A DNA stretch of 64,000 nt from Lachnospiraceae bacterium (GTDB lineage Bacteria; Bacillota; Clostridia; Lachnospirales; Lachnospiraceae), in assembly GCA_017430085.1 (NCBI GenBank), contig JAFRNR010000035.1, positions 1 through 64,000 on the forward strand, read 5' to 3'. The position numbers and the translations under genes were made by a program. Below are positions 35,812 to 43,823 of this stretch, one piece after another (position 1 is the stretch's first letter; each line of letters starts with the position of its first letter). The notes beneath the pieces were generated by a model. That model was not told where the DNA came from. It made no database searches and worked only from the letters and a program-made list of their open reading frames with translations.

Positions 35812-36777
35812 ATGAAAATCGTTGTACTGGACGGCTACACCGAAAACCCCGGCGACCTGAGCTGGGAAGGACTGGAAGAACTGGGGGAAGTCACGGTCTA
35901 CGACCGCACTTCGTATGAGGAATCCCCGCTGATCGCGGAACGGATCGGGGATGCGGAGATCGTCGTGGTCAACAAGACCCCCGTCTCCCGCGCGACCCTC
36001 GACAAATGCCCGAACGTGAAGCTCATCGCGGTCCTCGCCACCGGCTACAACGTGGTGGATTATGTGTACGCGAAGGAAAAAGGCATCCCGGTCGTGAACG
36101 TGCCCACCTACGGCACCGCCTCCGTCAGCCAGTTCTCCATCGCGCTGCTGCTGGAGATCTGCCACCACATCGGCCACCACAGCGAATCCGTGCATCAGGG
36201 GAACTGGGCGGACAACGCGGACTGGTGCTACTGGGACTATCCGCTGATCGAGCTGGAAGGCAAGACCATCGGCATCATCGGCTTCGGCCGCATCGGCCGG
36301 CAGGAAGGCCGCATCGCGAAAGCCCTCGGCATGAACGTCATCGCGTATGACCTGCATCCGAACGATTTCGGCAAGGCGATCGGCACCTACGTCGACTTGG
36401 ACACCCTGTATGCGACGGCGGACGTCATCACGCTGCACTGCAACCTGACCCCGGAAAACACCGGCATGATCAACAAGGACAGCATCGCGAAGATGAAGGA
36501 CGGCGTCATCCTGATCAACAACGCGCGCGGCCAGCTGATCGACGAGCAGGACGTGGCGGATGCCCTCAACGCCGGCAAGATCGGCGCCGCCGGCCTGGAC
36601 GTCGTCTACACCGAACCAATCCGTTCGGATAACCCGCTGCTCAAGGCGAAGAACTGCCTCATCACGCCCCACATCTCCTGGGCGCCGAAGGAAAGCCGCC
36701 AGCGCATCATGGATACGACGGTAGAGAACGTGCGGGCGTTCCTCGCGGGCGCGCCGGTCAACGTCGTAAACAAATAG
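35812..36777 (+). CDS. D-2-hydroxyacid dehydrogenase (glycerate/hydroxypyruvate reductase-like)
   Basis: A 321-residue NAD(P)-dependent dehydrogenase. It has LIAVLATGYNVVD at the substrate loop, GIIGFGRIGRQEG at the nucleotide site, INNARGQLIDEQD with the catalytic Arg, the Glu in LDVVYTEP and TPHISWAPKE with the His. The pattern is closest to glycerate dehydrogenase. It is monocistronic but shares its operator with the RraA operon, so two different hydroxyacid dehydrogenases belong to one regulon. AAGGAGA precedes the ATG. Confidence 0.9.
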   Translation: MKIVVLDGYTENPGDLSWEGLEELGEVTVYDRTSYEESPLIAERIGDAEIVVVNKTPVSRATLDKCPNVKLIAVLATGYNVVDYVYAKEKGIPVVNVPTYGTASVSQFSIALLLEICHHIGHHSESVHQGNWADNADWCYWDYPLIELEGKTIGIIGFGRIGRQEGRIAKALGMNVIAYDLHPNDFGKAIGTYVDLDTLYATADVITLHCNLTPENTGMINKDSIAKMKDGVILINNARGQLIDEQDVADALNAGKIGAAGLDVVYTEPIRSDNPLLKAKNCLITPHISWAPKESRQRIMDTTVENVRAFLAGAPVNVVNK

Positions 36778-36780
36778 AAT

Positions 36781-36807
36781 CTGACAGGGGGACGGTTCCT
36801 TTGTCAG
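36781..36807. repeat. Imperfect palindrome of the GGGACG type
   Basis: CTGACA(GGG)GGACGG and CCTTTGTCAG form a short hairpin with a GGGACGG core, lying directly after the dehydrogenase stop. It resembles the elements at 15195 and 37123. Confidence 0.65.
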
Positions 36808-36835
36808 AAAATCTGCAAAATCTTGCACAAACCCC

Positions 36836-36864
36836 TTGACAATCCTCTTCTCCCGCGGTAATAT
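36836..36864 (+). promoter_or_regulatory. tRNA-Arg promoter
   Basis: TTGACA (36836-36841), 17 bases and TAATAT (36859-36864), 25 bases upstream of the tRNA. Confidence 0.75.
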
Positions 36865-36888
36865 ACGCTTTGCCCCTTTTGGGAGCGG

Positions 36889-36962
36889 GTGCGTTTAGCT
36901 CAGCTGGATAGAGCGTTTGGCTACGGACCAAAAGGTCGGGGGTTCGAATCCTCTAACGCACA
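36889..36962 (+). tRNA. tRNA-Arg (anticodon ACG)
   Basis: The acceptor stem GTGCGTT pairs with AACGCAC. There is a normal D arm (GCTC...GAGC), an anticodon arm TTTGG-CTACGGA-CCAAA with anticodon ACG, and a T arm with GTTCGAATC. No CCA is encoded. A terminator follows. Confidence 0.95.
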
Positions 36963-36963
36963 G

Positions 36964-36993
36964 AAAGCGCCTTGCCAGCAAGGCGCTTTTGTT
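36964..36993 (+). terminator. tRNA-Arg terminator
   Basis: AAAGCGCCTTG and CAAGGCGCTTT pair around CCAG, followed by T-rich sequence. Confidence 0.9.
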
Positions 36994-37032
36994 TTTCCGG
37001 AGGACGGGGCCGCATGCCCCTTTTCTTCTCCC

Positions 37033-37114
37033 GCGGACTTGGCGGAACTGGCAGACGCGCAGGATTTAGGTTCCTGTACCGCAAGGTGTAAGGGTTCGAG
37101 TCCCTCAGTCCGCA
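37033..37114 (+). tRNA. tRNA-Leu (anticodon TAG)
   Basis: An 82-nt class II tRNA with acceptor GCGGACT/AGTCCGC, anticodon arm CAGGA-TTTAGGT-TCCTG, a long variable arm and T arm GGTTCGAGTCC. No CCA is encoded. Confidence 0.95.
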
Positions 37115-37122
37115 TCCGGCCG

Positions 37123-37151
37123 GGTGACAAAGGGACGGATCTTTTGTCACC
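37123..37151. repeat. Palindrome of the GGGACG type after tRNA-Leu
   Basis: GGTGACAAA and TTTGTCACC flank a GGGACGGATCT core. It is the third member of the palindrome family in the window and also lies just past a gene's 3' end. Confidence 0.7.
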
Positions 37152-37217
37152 TCCTGCCCGGGGACGCCGGGCGGCAGTTTACCTGCCCCTGTCCCTTAAG
37201 TTTTTTTCAAAAACTTG

Positions 37218-37246
37218 TTGACAAACCCGGCTCCAACATATATACT
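37218..37246 (+). promoter_or_regulatory. Promoter of the Pro-Glu tRNA pair
   Basis: TTGACA (37218-37223), 17 bases and TATACT (37241-37246), 12 bases before tRNA-Pro. Confidence 0.8.
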
Positions 37247-37257
37247 CTTCAAGGCAA

Positions 37258-37331
37258 CGAGGCGTGGCTCAGCTTGGTAGAGCGCTGCGTTCGGGACGCA
37301 GAGGTCGCAAGTTCAAATCTTGTCGCCTCGA
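37258..37331 (+). tRNA. tRNA-Pro (anticodon CGG)
   Basis: Acceptor CGAGGCG/CGCCTCG, anticodon arm CTGCG-TTCGGGA-CGCAG with anticodon CGG, T loop TTCAAAT. No CCA is encoded. Confidence 0.93.
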
Positions 37332-37334
37332 CAC

Positions 37335-37406
37335 GGTCCGTTGGTCAAGCGGTTAAGACGCCGCCCTCTCACGGCGGAAACAGGGGTTCGATTCCCCTAC
37401 GGACTG
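37335..37406 (+). tRNA. tRNA-Glu (anticodon CTC)
   Basis: Acceptor GGTCCGT/ACGGACT with discriminator G, anticodon arm CCGCC-CTCTCAC-GGCGG with anticodon CTC, T loop TTCGATT. It starts 3 bases after tRNA-Pro, so the two are co-transcribed. Confidence 0.95.
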
Positions 37407-37410
37407 CGAG

Positions 37411-37437
37411 AAAGGAACAGCGGAAGCTGTTCCTTTT
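37411..37437 (+). terminator. Pro-Glu tRNA terminator
   Basis: AAAGGAACAGC and GCTGTTCCTTT pair around GGAA with a T-rich end. Confidence 0.85.
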
Positions 37438-37472
37438 CCCTATCGGGCCGCCAAAGCCCGCGGAGGAACCGT

Positions 37473-37709
37473 ATGAAAAACACCGTCACCTGCCCGAAAT
37501 GCGGCAGCAGAAAGATCATCCTGATCGAAGGCAGCACCGCTGTAAACAACAGATTCTTCCCTTTGAGCTTTTCCACCTACGTCCCTCTGGACCGGTATAT
37601 CTGCAGTGAATGCGGCTATACGGAGGAATGGATCCCCGCCAGGGACCTGCCCGAAGTCCGGTACTTCGCGAAGCAGCACGATAAGTTCATCACGGGCGGG
37701 GACAACTAA
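37473..37709 (+). CDS. Small zinc-ribbon protein
   Basis: A 78-residue protein. Two CPKCGS/CSECGY knuckles (residues 7-12 and about 46-51) form a zinc ribbon. The rest is beta-rich (VNNRFFPLSFSTYVPLDRYI). It lacks an enzyme domain, and many such proteins are annotated only as hypothetical. ATG 37473 follows CGGAGG. It lies between tRNA genes. Confidence 0.7.
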   Translation: MKNTVTCPKCGSRKIILIEGSTAVNNRFFPLSFSTYVPLDRYICSECGYTEEWIPARDLPEVRYFAKQHDKFITGGDN

Positions 37710-37757
37710 CAAAAAATACTGCGGAAGGCCGGAGGCCGGAAGCAGTTAAACATACAG

Positions 37758-37843
37758 GCAGCGGTATCGAAGTGGTCATAACGGGGCTGACTCGAAATCA
37801 GTTTGCGGGCAACCGCACGGGGGTTCGAATCCCTCCCGCTGCG
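37758..37843 (+). tRNA. tRNA-Ser (anticodon CGA)
   Basis: An 86-nt class II tRNA with acceptor GCAGCGG/CCGCTGC, anticodon arm CTGA-CTCGAAA-TCAG with anticodon CGA, a long variable arm and T arm GGTTCGAATCC. No CCA is encoded. Confidence 0.95.
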
Positions 37844-37851
37844 CTCACGGA

Positions 37852-37886
37852 AGGGTTGCTGTTTAACAGAAACAGCAACCCTGTTT
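37852..37886 (+). terminator. tRNA-Ser terminator
   Basis: AGGGTTGCTGTTT and AAACAGCAACCCT pair around AACAG, followed by GTTTT. Confidence 0.8.
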
Positions 37887-37906
37887 TAAATCGAAAGGAC
37901 TTGATT

Positions 37907-38443
37907 ATGACTAAATCTGCGATGATCGACTTCTTTCAACAATCAATAGGGCAAAAGCCGCTCATCCGGCTTTATTTGAAATACGACGCTTATTATACGT
38001 ACTGGTTTCCTTTTGCGGCAAGCAAGAAACTGTTTCTTGCGGCAAAAGAAGATGATTTTATTATAGATGGCTTTTCAATACGCAGATTCAGTGATGTTAA
38101 AAAACTCGAATTCAAAGATGATAAATGTGTCGAGATCTTAAAAACAGAAAAGGTTCTTGACGGCATAGTTGCTCCGGATATCGATCTTTCAGATTGGCAC
38201 AGCACTTTTCTGTCATTACAAAAACTAAAAAAGAACATCATCATCGAACATGAAAGCCTTGAAGAAAAAGAGTGGGATTACTGGATAGGCAGTATTGAGA
38301 AAGTGTTAAAAACGAAAGTACTGTTCCGTCATTTTGATGCAGATGGAATATGGCAGGATGATCCTTATGAAATACCTTTTTCAAGGATCACATCCGTCAC
38401 GTTTGACAGCCGATATGTAAGTGTTTTCTCAAAATACGTGTGA
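37907..38443 (+). CDS. AT-rich hypothetical protein
   Basis: A 178-residue soluble protein without a family I can recognise. The sequence is rich in Lys, Asp, Ile and Phe (KKLFLAAKEDDFIIDGFSIRRFSDVKKLEF) and looks alpha/beta. Its codons are far more AT-rich than all neighbours, and it sits immediately downstream of tRNA-Ser, a common insertion point, so recent acquisition is likely. ATG 37907 follows AAAGGA. A terminator hairpin follows the gene. No integrase or attachment repeat is visible nearby. Confidence 0.65.
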   Translation: MTKSAMIDFFQQSIGQKPLIRLYLKYDAYYTYWFPFAASKKLFLAAKEDDFIIDGFSIRRFSDVKKLEFKDDKCVEILKTEKVLDGIVAPDIDLSDWHSTFLSLQKLKKNIIIEHESLEEKEWDYWIGSIEKVLKTKVLFRHFDADGIWQDDPYEIPFSRITSVTFDSRYVSVFSKYV

Positions 38444-38455
38444 TTTGATCCAACA

Positions 38456-38500
38456 AAAATGCAGGTATGTCAACGGATCCCGCTGATCTGCCTGCATTTT
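38456..38500 (+). terminator. Terminator of the AT-rich gene
   Basis: AAAATGCAGG and CCTGCATTTT pair across a 25-base loop, shortly after the stop codon. Confidence 0.65.
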
Positions 38501-38561
38501 CCATTTGCATAAGAGATGATCTGCGGCTGTTTTCCGCCCATGGCATAACAAAGGAGTTCTG

Positions 38562-39536
38562 ATGCAATTTACAGAAGCACTGAAATGCGGTGATCTTGAA
38601 TCTGTCCGCAGGTTTCCTAAAGCTGATCTGCACAATCACTTTGTCCTGGGCGGAAGCCGCCGTTATCTGCGCGAGCACACCGGCAAAGACATCCGGCCTC
38701 TCCAAACCCCTCTCCGTTCCATGACTGAGATGCACGCCTGGGCCTCCCGCAATCTGGCAAACCTGTCCGACACCGCCGAAGGGCGCCGGCTGCTGATACA
38801 GGCGGCCTTTGCGCAGGCTGCGGAAGACGGCGTCACGATCCTGGAGATCGGCGAGGACGTGTGGGGCCTGGGAGAGTTTTTCTACGGAAACGTCGAAGAA
38901 CTGGTCGCCGCGTTTGATACGGCGCACCGGGAGATCGCTCCGGATATCGAACTGCGCCTCCAGATCGGCCTCTCCCGCCACTGCGATACCGCTTATCTGG
39001 AAGACTGCCTCTCCCATTTCTGGGGATGCAAGGCGTTTTACTCGATCGACCTGTACGGGGACGAATTCGCACAGCCCATCGAAAACTTCCAGTCCATCTA
39101 CCGGCGCGCAAAGTCGGAGGGTCTCCGGCTGAAAGCCCATGTCGGCGAATGGGGGACCGCGGACGACGTGCGCCGCGCGGTGGAGTGCCTGGAACTGGAC
39201 GAGGTGCAGCACGGGATCGCGGCGGCGGAGGATCCTGCCGTGGTCCGTTTCCTGGCCGATAACCACATCCGCCTGAACATCACCCCCACCAGCAATTATC
39301 TCCTCGGGAGGGTCCGGGACCTGCAGTCGCATCCCATCGCCCGGCTGTACCGCAGCGGCGTCGACGTAACGGTCAATTCCGACGACGTCCTGATCTTCGG
39401 TTCGGACGTCTCCAAAGAATACCTGCGGCTGTATCAGAGCGGCTGCCTGGAGGCGGAGGAACTGGACGATATCCGGAAGAACGGACTGAGACCGTTTTCG
39501 CAGGGGGCCGCGAAGTCGAAGCACAATGAGGCGTAA
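38562..39536 (+). CDS. Adenosine deaminase-like amidohydrolase
   Basis: A 324-residue TIM-barrel deaminase of the ADA/ADAL group. The zinc and catalytic motifs are KADLHNHF (residues 21-28), LKAHVGEWG (HxGE, about 190), QHGI (about 214) and VNSDDVLIF (about 272). It is divergent from classical adenosine deaminase (HVGE in place of HAGE, no canonical SLNTDDP), so the substrate may be another purine nucleoside, base or modified nucleotide. AAGGAG precedes the ATG. Confidence 0.8.
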   Translation: MQFTEALKCGDLESVRRFPKADLHNHFVLGGSRRYLREHTGKDIRPLQTPLRSMTEMHAWASRNLANLSDTAEGRRLLIQAAFAQAAEDGVTILEIGEDVWGLGEFFYGNVEELVAAFDTAHREIAPDIELRLQIGLSRHCDTAYLEDCLSHFWGCKAFYSIDLYGDEFAQPIENFQSIYRRAKSEGLRLKAHVGEWGTADDVRRAVECLELDEVQHGIAAAEDPAVVRFLADNHIRLNITPTSNYLLGRVRDLQSHPIARLYRSGVDVTVNSDDVLIFGSDVSKEYLRLYQSGCLEAEELDDIRKNGLRPFSQGAAKSKHNEA

Positions 39537-39540
39537 ACCC

Positions 39541-40172
39541 ATGAACAACGAAACGGTTAAAGAACAGTACGGCACCGCTGACAAACTGAATATCCGCATT
39601 GCGCTTCATAACAAATATTCCGTCAACAAACAGGGCTTCGGGAGCTGGATCTTTTCCCATTACCGGATCATTCCGGGATAGAATACCGCGTGATCGATAT
39701 CAAAGACATTCCTTTTCCCGACAAAGAATTTGACGTCGTGATCGCCAATATGATGCTCTACCACGTCCCGGATCTTCCCCGGGCGCTGCGGGAAGTGCGA
39801 AGGGTCCTCAAGGATAACGGGACTTTTTATTGCGCCACCTACGGCGAAAACGGGATGATGGAATATATCGGGCACCTGCTGGACAGTTTCCCCGTCAGCA
39901 GCGCTCACAATTACAGTTTCACCCTGCAGAACGGAGAAGAAAAGCTGGCGGAGCATTTTTCGGACGTGCGGAAACTGCTGTACGAAGACGCCCTCGAAGT
40001 CACCGATGCGGACGATCTGATCGATTATATTGATTCCCTCCCCGGCTTTTCCGATATCCGGGATATCCCCCGGGACAGCCTCCGGGCGGTGCTGGAAAGA
40101 AACATGCGCGGCGGCGTTCTGCATGTTCCCAAGGAATACGGGATGTTTGCGGCAAAGGGGATCCGGGAATAA
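39541..40172 (+). pseudogene. Class I methyltransferase with internal deletion
   Basis: The first frame (39541-39681, 46 codons) encodes a methyltransferase N-terminus ending HYRIIPG and then hits TAG. The rest resumes in another frame as IEYRVIDIKDIPFPDKEFDVVIANMMLYHVPDL, covering SAM-fold motifs II-IV and the C-terminus to 40172. The whole stretch with motif I (the LELGCGTG glycine loop, about 45 residues) is absent. So this gene has lost its SAM-binding core by a deletion at about 39675-39685 and cannot be active. It starts 4 bases after the deaminase-like gene. Confidence 0.8.
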
Positions 40173-40202
40173 CAGGTCTTTACAGGAGCGGTCGGTCTGT
40201 GA

Positions 40203-40256
40203 TTAAGCGTTGACTAAATCAGATTCACGTCTTATAATTAAGTCACCGCTAAATCA
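40203..40256 (+). promoter_or_regulatory. arsR promoter with paired 19-bp direct repeats
   Basis: TTGACT (40210-40215), 17 bases and TATAAT (40233-40238) form the promoter. The repeat TTAAG-N6-CTAAATCA occurs at 40203-40221 and 40238-40256, covering the -35 box and the start site, a typical place for ArsR self-repression. Confidence 0.65.
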
Positions 40257-40268
40257 AAGGAGTGTCTC

Positions 40269-40595
40269 ATGGATCTGTCCGCCATGCTGAAAGCCCTTGG
40301 GGAACCGACCAGGCTTTCCATTTTTCAGCAACTTCTCGTCAGAAAGCACTGCTGCCGCTCGCTTTCCAAAAAACTCGGCATAACCGAATCGGCCGTTTCC
40401 CAGCACATGAAAGTGCTGAAGGAAGCGGACCTCGTGTACGGGGAACGGTACGGCTATCACATCCACTACCTTCCGAAGCAGGAAGCGCTTGATATGCTGT
40501 GCGCCGCTTTTGCGCAGATGAAGGCGCAGTCCCTCGCGCTCTGCCGCGATCCTCAGATCTGCCAGTGCGAATTCCGGGAGGAGGCGAAGCCGTGA
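40269..40595 (+). CDS. ArsR-family repressor
   Basis: A 108-residue winged-helix regulator. MLKALGEPTRLSIFQQLL and ITESAVSQHMKVLKEADLV match the ArsR/SmtB DNA-binding fold. Cysteines at a CC pair (about residues 28-29) and in a C-terminal CRDPQICQCEF cluster could bind metal or sense thiol chemistry. AAAGGAG precedes the ATG. It overlaps the first chromate-transporter gene, so it likely controls that pair. Confidence 0.88.
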   Translation: MDLSAMLKALGEPTRLSIFQQLLVRKHCCRSLSKKLGITESAVSQHMKVLKEADLVYGERYGYHIHYLPKQEALDMLCAAFAQMKAQSLALCRDPQICQCEFREEAKP

Positions 40596-41167
40596 ATCTT
40601 CTTCTGGAACTCTTTCTGAATTTCGCCAAGATCGGCCTGTTCACGTTCGGCGGCGGCTACGCCATGATCGCGCTGATCGAAAACGCCTGCGTGGAGAAGA
40701 AGCAGTGGATCACGCACGATGAGATGATGAACATCACCGTGATCGCGGAATCCACGCCGGGGCCGATCGCCATCAACTGCGCCACTTACGTCGGGTATAA
40801 GCAGAAAGGCTTCGCCGGCGCGCTGGCGGCGACCGTCGGCATGATCCTCCCCTCTTTCTGCATCATCTATGTGATCTCCGTGTTCCTGGACCGGTTCCTG
40901 GAGATCGGCTGGATCGCGCACGCCTTCCAGGGGATCAAGATCGCCGTCGGCATCCTGATCCTGGACGCCGCGCTCAAAATGCTGCAGAAAATGCAGAAGA
41001 AACCGATGCCCCGGGCGTTCATGCTCTGCGCCTTCGCGGCCATGCTGCTGATCAATATCTTTTCCGTCCGCATCTCCTCCATCATCCTGATGCTGACCGC
41101 GGGGCTGGTCAGCCTGATCCTCTTCGCGGTCAAAAAGCCCGCGGTGAAAGGGGGTGCCGGGAAATGA
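40592..41167 (+). CDS. chrA: Chromate transporter, N-terminal-type half
   Basis: A 191-residue membrane protein starting at GTG 40592, overlapping the arsR stop (GTGA). The CHR-domain signature is FTFGGGYAMIALIEN followed by ITVIAESTPGPIAINCATYVGYKQ, with five or six hydrophobic segments. In short-type systems two CHR proteins form an antiparallel pair; the second half follows directly. The family exports chromate or related oxyanions, but the physiological substrate in an anaerobe is uncertain. Confidence 0.88.
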   Translation: MNLLLELFLNFAKIGLFTFGGGYAMIALIENACVEKKQWITHDEMMNITVIAESTPGPIAINCATYVGYKQKGFAGALAATVGMILPSFCIIYVISVFLDRFLEIGWIAHAFQGIKIAVGILILDAALKMLQKMQKKPMPRAFMLCAFAAMLLINIFSVRISSIILMLTAGLVSLILFAVKKPAVKGGAGK

Positions 41168-41724
41168 TCCTCTGGGAACTGTTTATCGGCTTCCTCAAAG
41201 TGGGCTGTTTCGCCTTCGGCGGGGCGTACGGCGCGATCCCGCTGATCCGCGACGTGGTCCTCTCCTACGGCTGGCTGGATGACGAGATGCTGACCTACAT
41301 GATCGCGGTCAGCGAAAGCACGCCGGGGCCCATCATGGTGAACCTGGCGACGTACGTCGGCAGCTCGCAGGCCGGCATCGCCGGGTCTTTGATTGCCACG
41401 CTCGCCGTCGTCCTTCCGTCCTTTATCATTATCCTTCTGGTGACAGCGCTCCTGAAGACTGCGCTGAAGAACCCCTGCGTACAGGCAGTTCTGCGCGGAT
41501 TAAAGCCGTGCATGATCGGGATCATCCTCGCCACCGGCGTCTGGATGATCTTCCGGAACGGCCTCGTCATACGGGACGGCGCGGTGCTGATCCGTCCGCT
41601 GATCCTGACCCTGGTCCTCGGAGCGGTCTATTTCGGCTCCCGGAAGATCCGGAAAGGCGGCATTTCGCCGATCCTGCTGATCTGCCTGTCCGCAGCCGCC
41701 GGGATCGCGGCATACGGGTTCTGA
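41164..41724 (+). CDS. chrA: Chromate transporter, second half
   Basis: A 186-residue CHR-domain membrane protein, start overlapping the previous stop (ATGA). It repeats the signature as CFAFGGAYGAIPLIRDVV and IAVSESTPGPIMVNLATYVGSSQ. Together with its partner and the ArsR regulator it makes a three-gene operon. Confidence 0.88.
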   Translation: MILWELFIGFLKVGCFAFGGAYGAIPLIRDVVLSYGWLDDEMLTYMIAVSESTPGPIMVNLATYVGSSQAGIAGSLIATLAVVLPSFIIILLVTALLKTALKNPCVQAVLRGLKPCMIGIILATGVWMIFRNGLVIRDGAVLIRPLILTLVLGAVYFGSRKIRKGGISPILLICLSAAAGIAAYGF

Positions 41725-41779
41725 CAATTTTGGGTATAAAGCGGGCCCGCTGAGGGGTCTGCTCCCATGGAGGCAAAAA

Positions 41780-42949
41780 ATGATCGAAGTCAAAGAAACA
41801 ACTGCTGCAGATCTCAGCAATATCCAACGGCTGTGGGCCGACGGGGACGTCATGAAGTTCGTCGGGTTCCCGGACGGATTGGTCCAATCAGACGAACAGA
41901 TGCAGAACTGGTTCCTGCGGGTCAGTTCCCTCAGACCTGCGCTGAACCATTATTCTATAATCGAAGACGGAAAATACTGCGGAGAATCCTTCTACGAGAT
42001 CGACGCAGAGCACCGGAGCGCCGCGCTGGATATCAAACTGTTCCCATTCGCGCGGGGACGGGGCATTGCAACGGCCGGGCTGTCCCATGCGATCGGAGAA
42101 GCGTTCCGGAACGGGGCGGAGACGGTCTGGGTGGATCCGAACCCGGAAAACCCGAAAGCGCTTGCACTATACAAAAGACTGGGGTTTCAACAGAAAGACT
42201 TCCCTGAGCAACTAATCTCCGAAGGCGAGGAGTCAGGTTCTGTCTATATGGAACTGAGCAGAGACTCCTGGCCGCCGGTGACACTGTACGAACGCCTGGC
42301 GGAAGTAAAGGACGATGCCTACCGGGAGTTCCAGACCAAACTGGTCCCGAACATCCCGCCGGAAACGATCCTCGGCGTCCGGACGCCCGAGATGCGGCGG
42401 ATCGCCAAAGAAGTCTTCGAAAGCCCTGAGCGCGAATCGTTCCTGCAGGCGCTGCCGCACCGGTATTACGAAGAAAACCTGATCCATTTCTTCGTGATTG
42501 CAATGATCCGGGATTTCGATGCATGCGTCCGAGCCGTGGAAGCCTTCCTGCCCTACGTCGACTGCTGGCCGGTATCGGATCAGTCGACGCCGAAAACCTT
42601 CAGGAAAAACCGTCAGAAACTGCTGCCTTACATCCAGAAATGGATCGCATCGGAGCATGTGTACACGGCCCGCTTCGGGATCCGCATGCTGATGAACGAG
42701 TTCCTGGACGAGGATTTCCGGGAAGAATACCCGGAGCTTGTCGCGAATAAGAAGGGCGATGATTATTACCTGAAGATGATGATCGCCTGGTACTTTGCCA
42801 CCGCGCTCGCGAAGCGGTATGACGAGACCGTCCCGTACTTCGAGGAACACCGGCTGGACGATTGGGTACACAAAAAGGCCATCCAGAAGGCCTTGGAAAG
42901 CTACCGGGTCACCGATGCGCACAAGGAGTATCTGAAAAGCCTCAGATGA
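41780..42949 (+). CDS. GNAT acetyltransferase fused to an AlkD-like DNA alkylation repair domain
   Basis: A 389-residue two-domain protein. Residues 1-160 are a GNAT fold (LFPFARGRGIATAGLSHAI acetyl-CoA loop, then NPKALALYKRLGF). Residues about 165-389 are a HEAT-like DNA alkylation repair domain: LVPNIPPETILGVRTPEMRRIAKE, EENLIHFFVIAMIRD, PYVDCWPVSDQ and FGIRMLMNEF. AlkD enzymes excise N3/N7-alkylated purines. The fusion joins an acyltransferase to a base-excision protein in one chain. GGAGG precedes the ATG. Its tail overlaps the convergent phosphoesterase by 8 bases. Confidence 0.82.
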   Translation: MIEVKETTAADLSNIQRLWADGDVMKFVGFPDGLVQSDEQMQNWFLRVSSLRPALNHYSIIEDGKYCGESFYEIDAEHRSAALDIKLFPFARGRGIATAGLSHAIGEAFRNGAETVWVDPNPENPKALALYKRLGFQQKDFPEQLISEGEESGSVYMELSRDSWPPVTLYERLAEVKDDAYREFQTKLVPNIPPETILGVRTPEMRRIAKEVFESPERESFLQALPHRYYEENLIHFFVIAMIRDFDACVRAVEAFLPYVDCWPVSDQSTPKTFRKNRQKLLPYIQKWIASEHVYTARFGIRMLMNEFLDEDFREEYPELVANKKGDDYYLKMMIAWYFATALAKRYDETVPYFEEHRLDDWVHKKAIQKALESYRVTDAHKEYLKSLR

Positions 42950-43601
42950 TGTCAAACAGTCTCCGGGTTTTTGTGATCCGGATGATATCTTCTTTTCTGT
43001 CGGACGGCGCCGCATACTCGAGCTCATACCGTTCGGACACGTTGATGATCCGCGTGTTCAGGCGGCGGTACTCCCGCTGCAGGTCGTGCTCATAGCGTTG
43101 GTGGATGTGTCCGTGGAGAAAAAGCGCGGGCTGATATTCGTCGATGAGATCAACAAACGCCTGAAAGCCGCGGTGGGCCGGATCCTCCAGGTCCCCGATG
43201 CCTTTCGGGGCCGTGTGCGCAATCACGATATCCACGCCGCCCGTTTTTTTGAGATCACGCCGGAGCCGCCGGATGCGGCGCGCCATTTGGGCTTCCGTGT
43301 ACTGGTGCGGCCCATCGTGATACCGGAGACAGCCGCCCAGGCCGAGGATCCGGACTCCGTTGTAGGTCACGAGCTTTCCGTCGATCTCGTCGCAGCCTTC
43401 CGGCGGATCCTGCGCGTAGCGGATGTCGTGGTTGCCGTGGACGTACAGGAGCCGGGCACGGCTCATCGTGACCAGGAAGCGCAGGTACGCAGGCTTGAGA
43501 TCCCCGCAGGACAGGATCAGGTCATAACCGGCCAGCCGGCCGGGCGTATAAAAGTCCCACAGCGCGGGGGATTCTTCATCGGATACGGCAAGAATCTTCA
43601 T
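42942..43601 (-). CDS. Calcineurin-like metallophosphoesterase
   Basis: A 219-residue phosphoesterase with LSCGDLKPAYL, YVHGNHDIRY, IVIAHTAPKG and LFLHGHIHQRY metal motifs. The first ligand pair is weak (AVSDEESPALW where DxH is expected), so metal site I may be altered. It is single, convergent with the GNAT-AlkD gene. The ribosome site is poor. The substrate is unknown. Confidence 0.8.
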   Translation of the reverse strand: MKILAVSDEESPALWDFYTPGRLAGYDLILSCGDLKPAYLRFLVTMSRARLLYVHGNHDIRYAQDPPEGCDEIDGKLVTYNGVRILGLGGCLRYHDGPHQYTEAQMARRIRRLRRDLKKTGGVDIVIAHTAPKGIGDLEDPAHRGFQAFVDLIDEYQPALFLHGHIHQRYEHDLQREYRRLNTRIINVSERYELEYAAPSDRKEDIIRITKTRRLFDII

Positions 43602-43716
43602 ATCAGCGGCGCCACCTCTCAGCGGGTAAAATTATACACCCGGAGGGGAAGGACCGCAAGCGGTATTCGCTGTTCTGAAACAATCTGTTCCCAATTCATA
43701 TTTTCCTGAAATCCTC

Positions 43717-43770
43717 TTGAATTCTTTTCCCGGAACAGTTATACTTGCCATATGGTTAGCGTATGCTAAC
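43717..43770 (+). promoter_or_regulatory. Promoter and palindromic operator of the ATC/HMA/ZIP operon
   Basis: TTGAAT (43717-43722), 17 bases and TATACT (43740-43745) are followed by the palindrome GTTAGC-GTAT-GCTAAC (43755-43770) over the start site. The TTAGC...GCTAA form resembles operators of DtxR/MntR-type metal regulators, which is an inference. Confidence 0.65.
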
Positions 43771-43823
43771 TGCATTCTTTGCAGGATATGTGCGGGGCAA
43801 AAACAGCCCCGGGGAGAAAAGCC

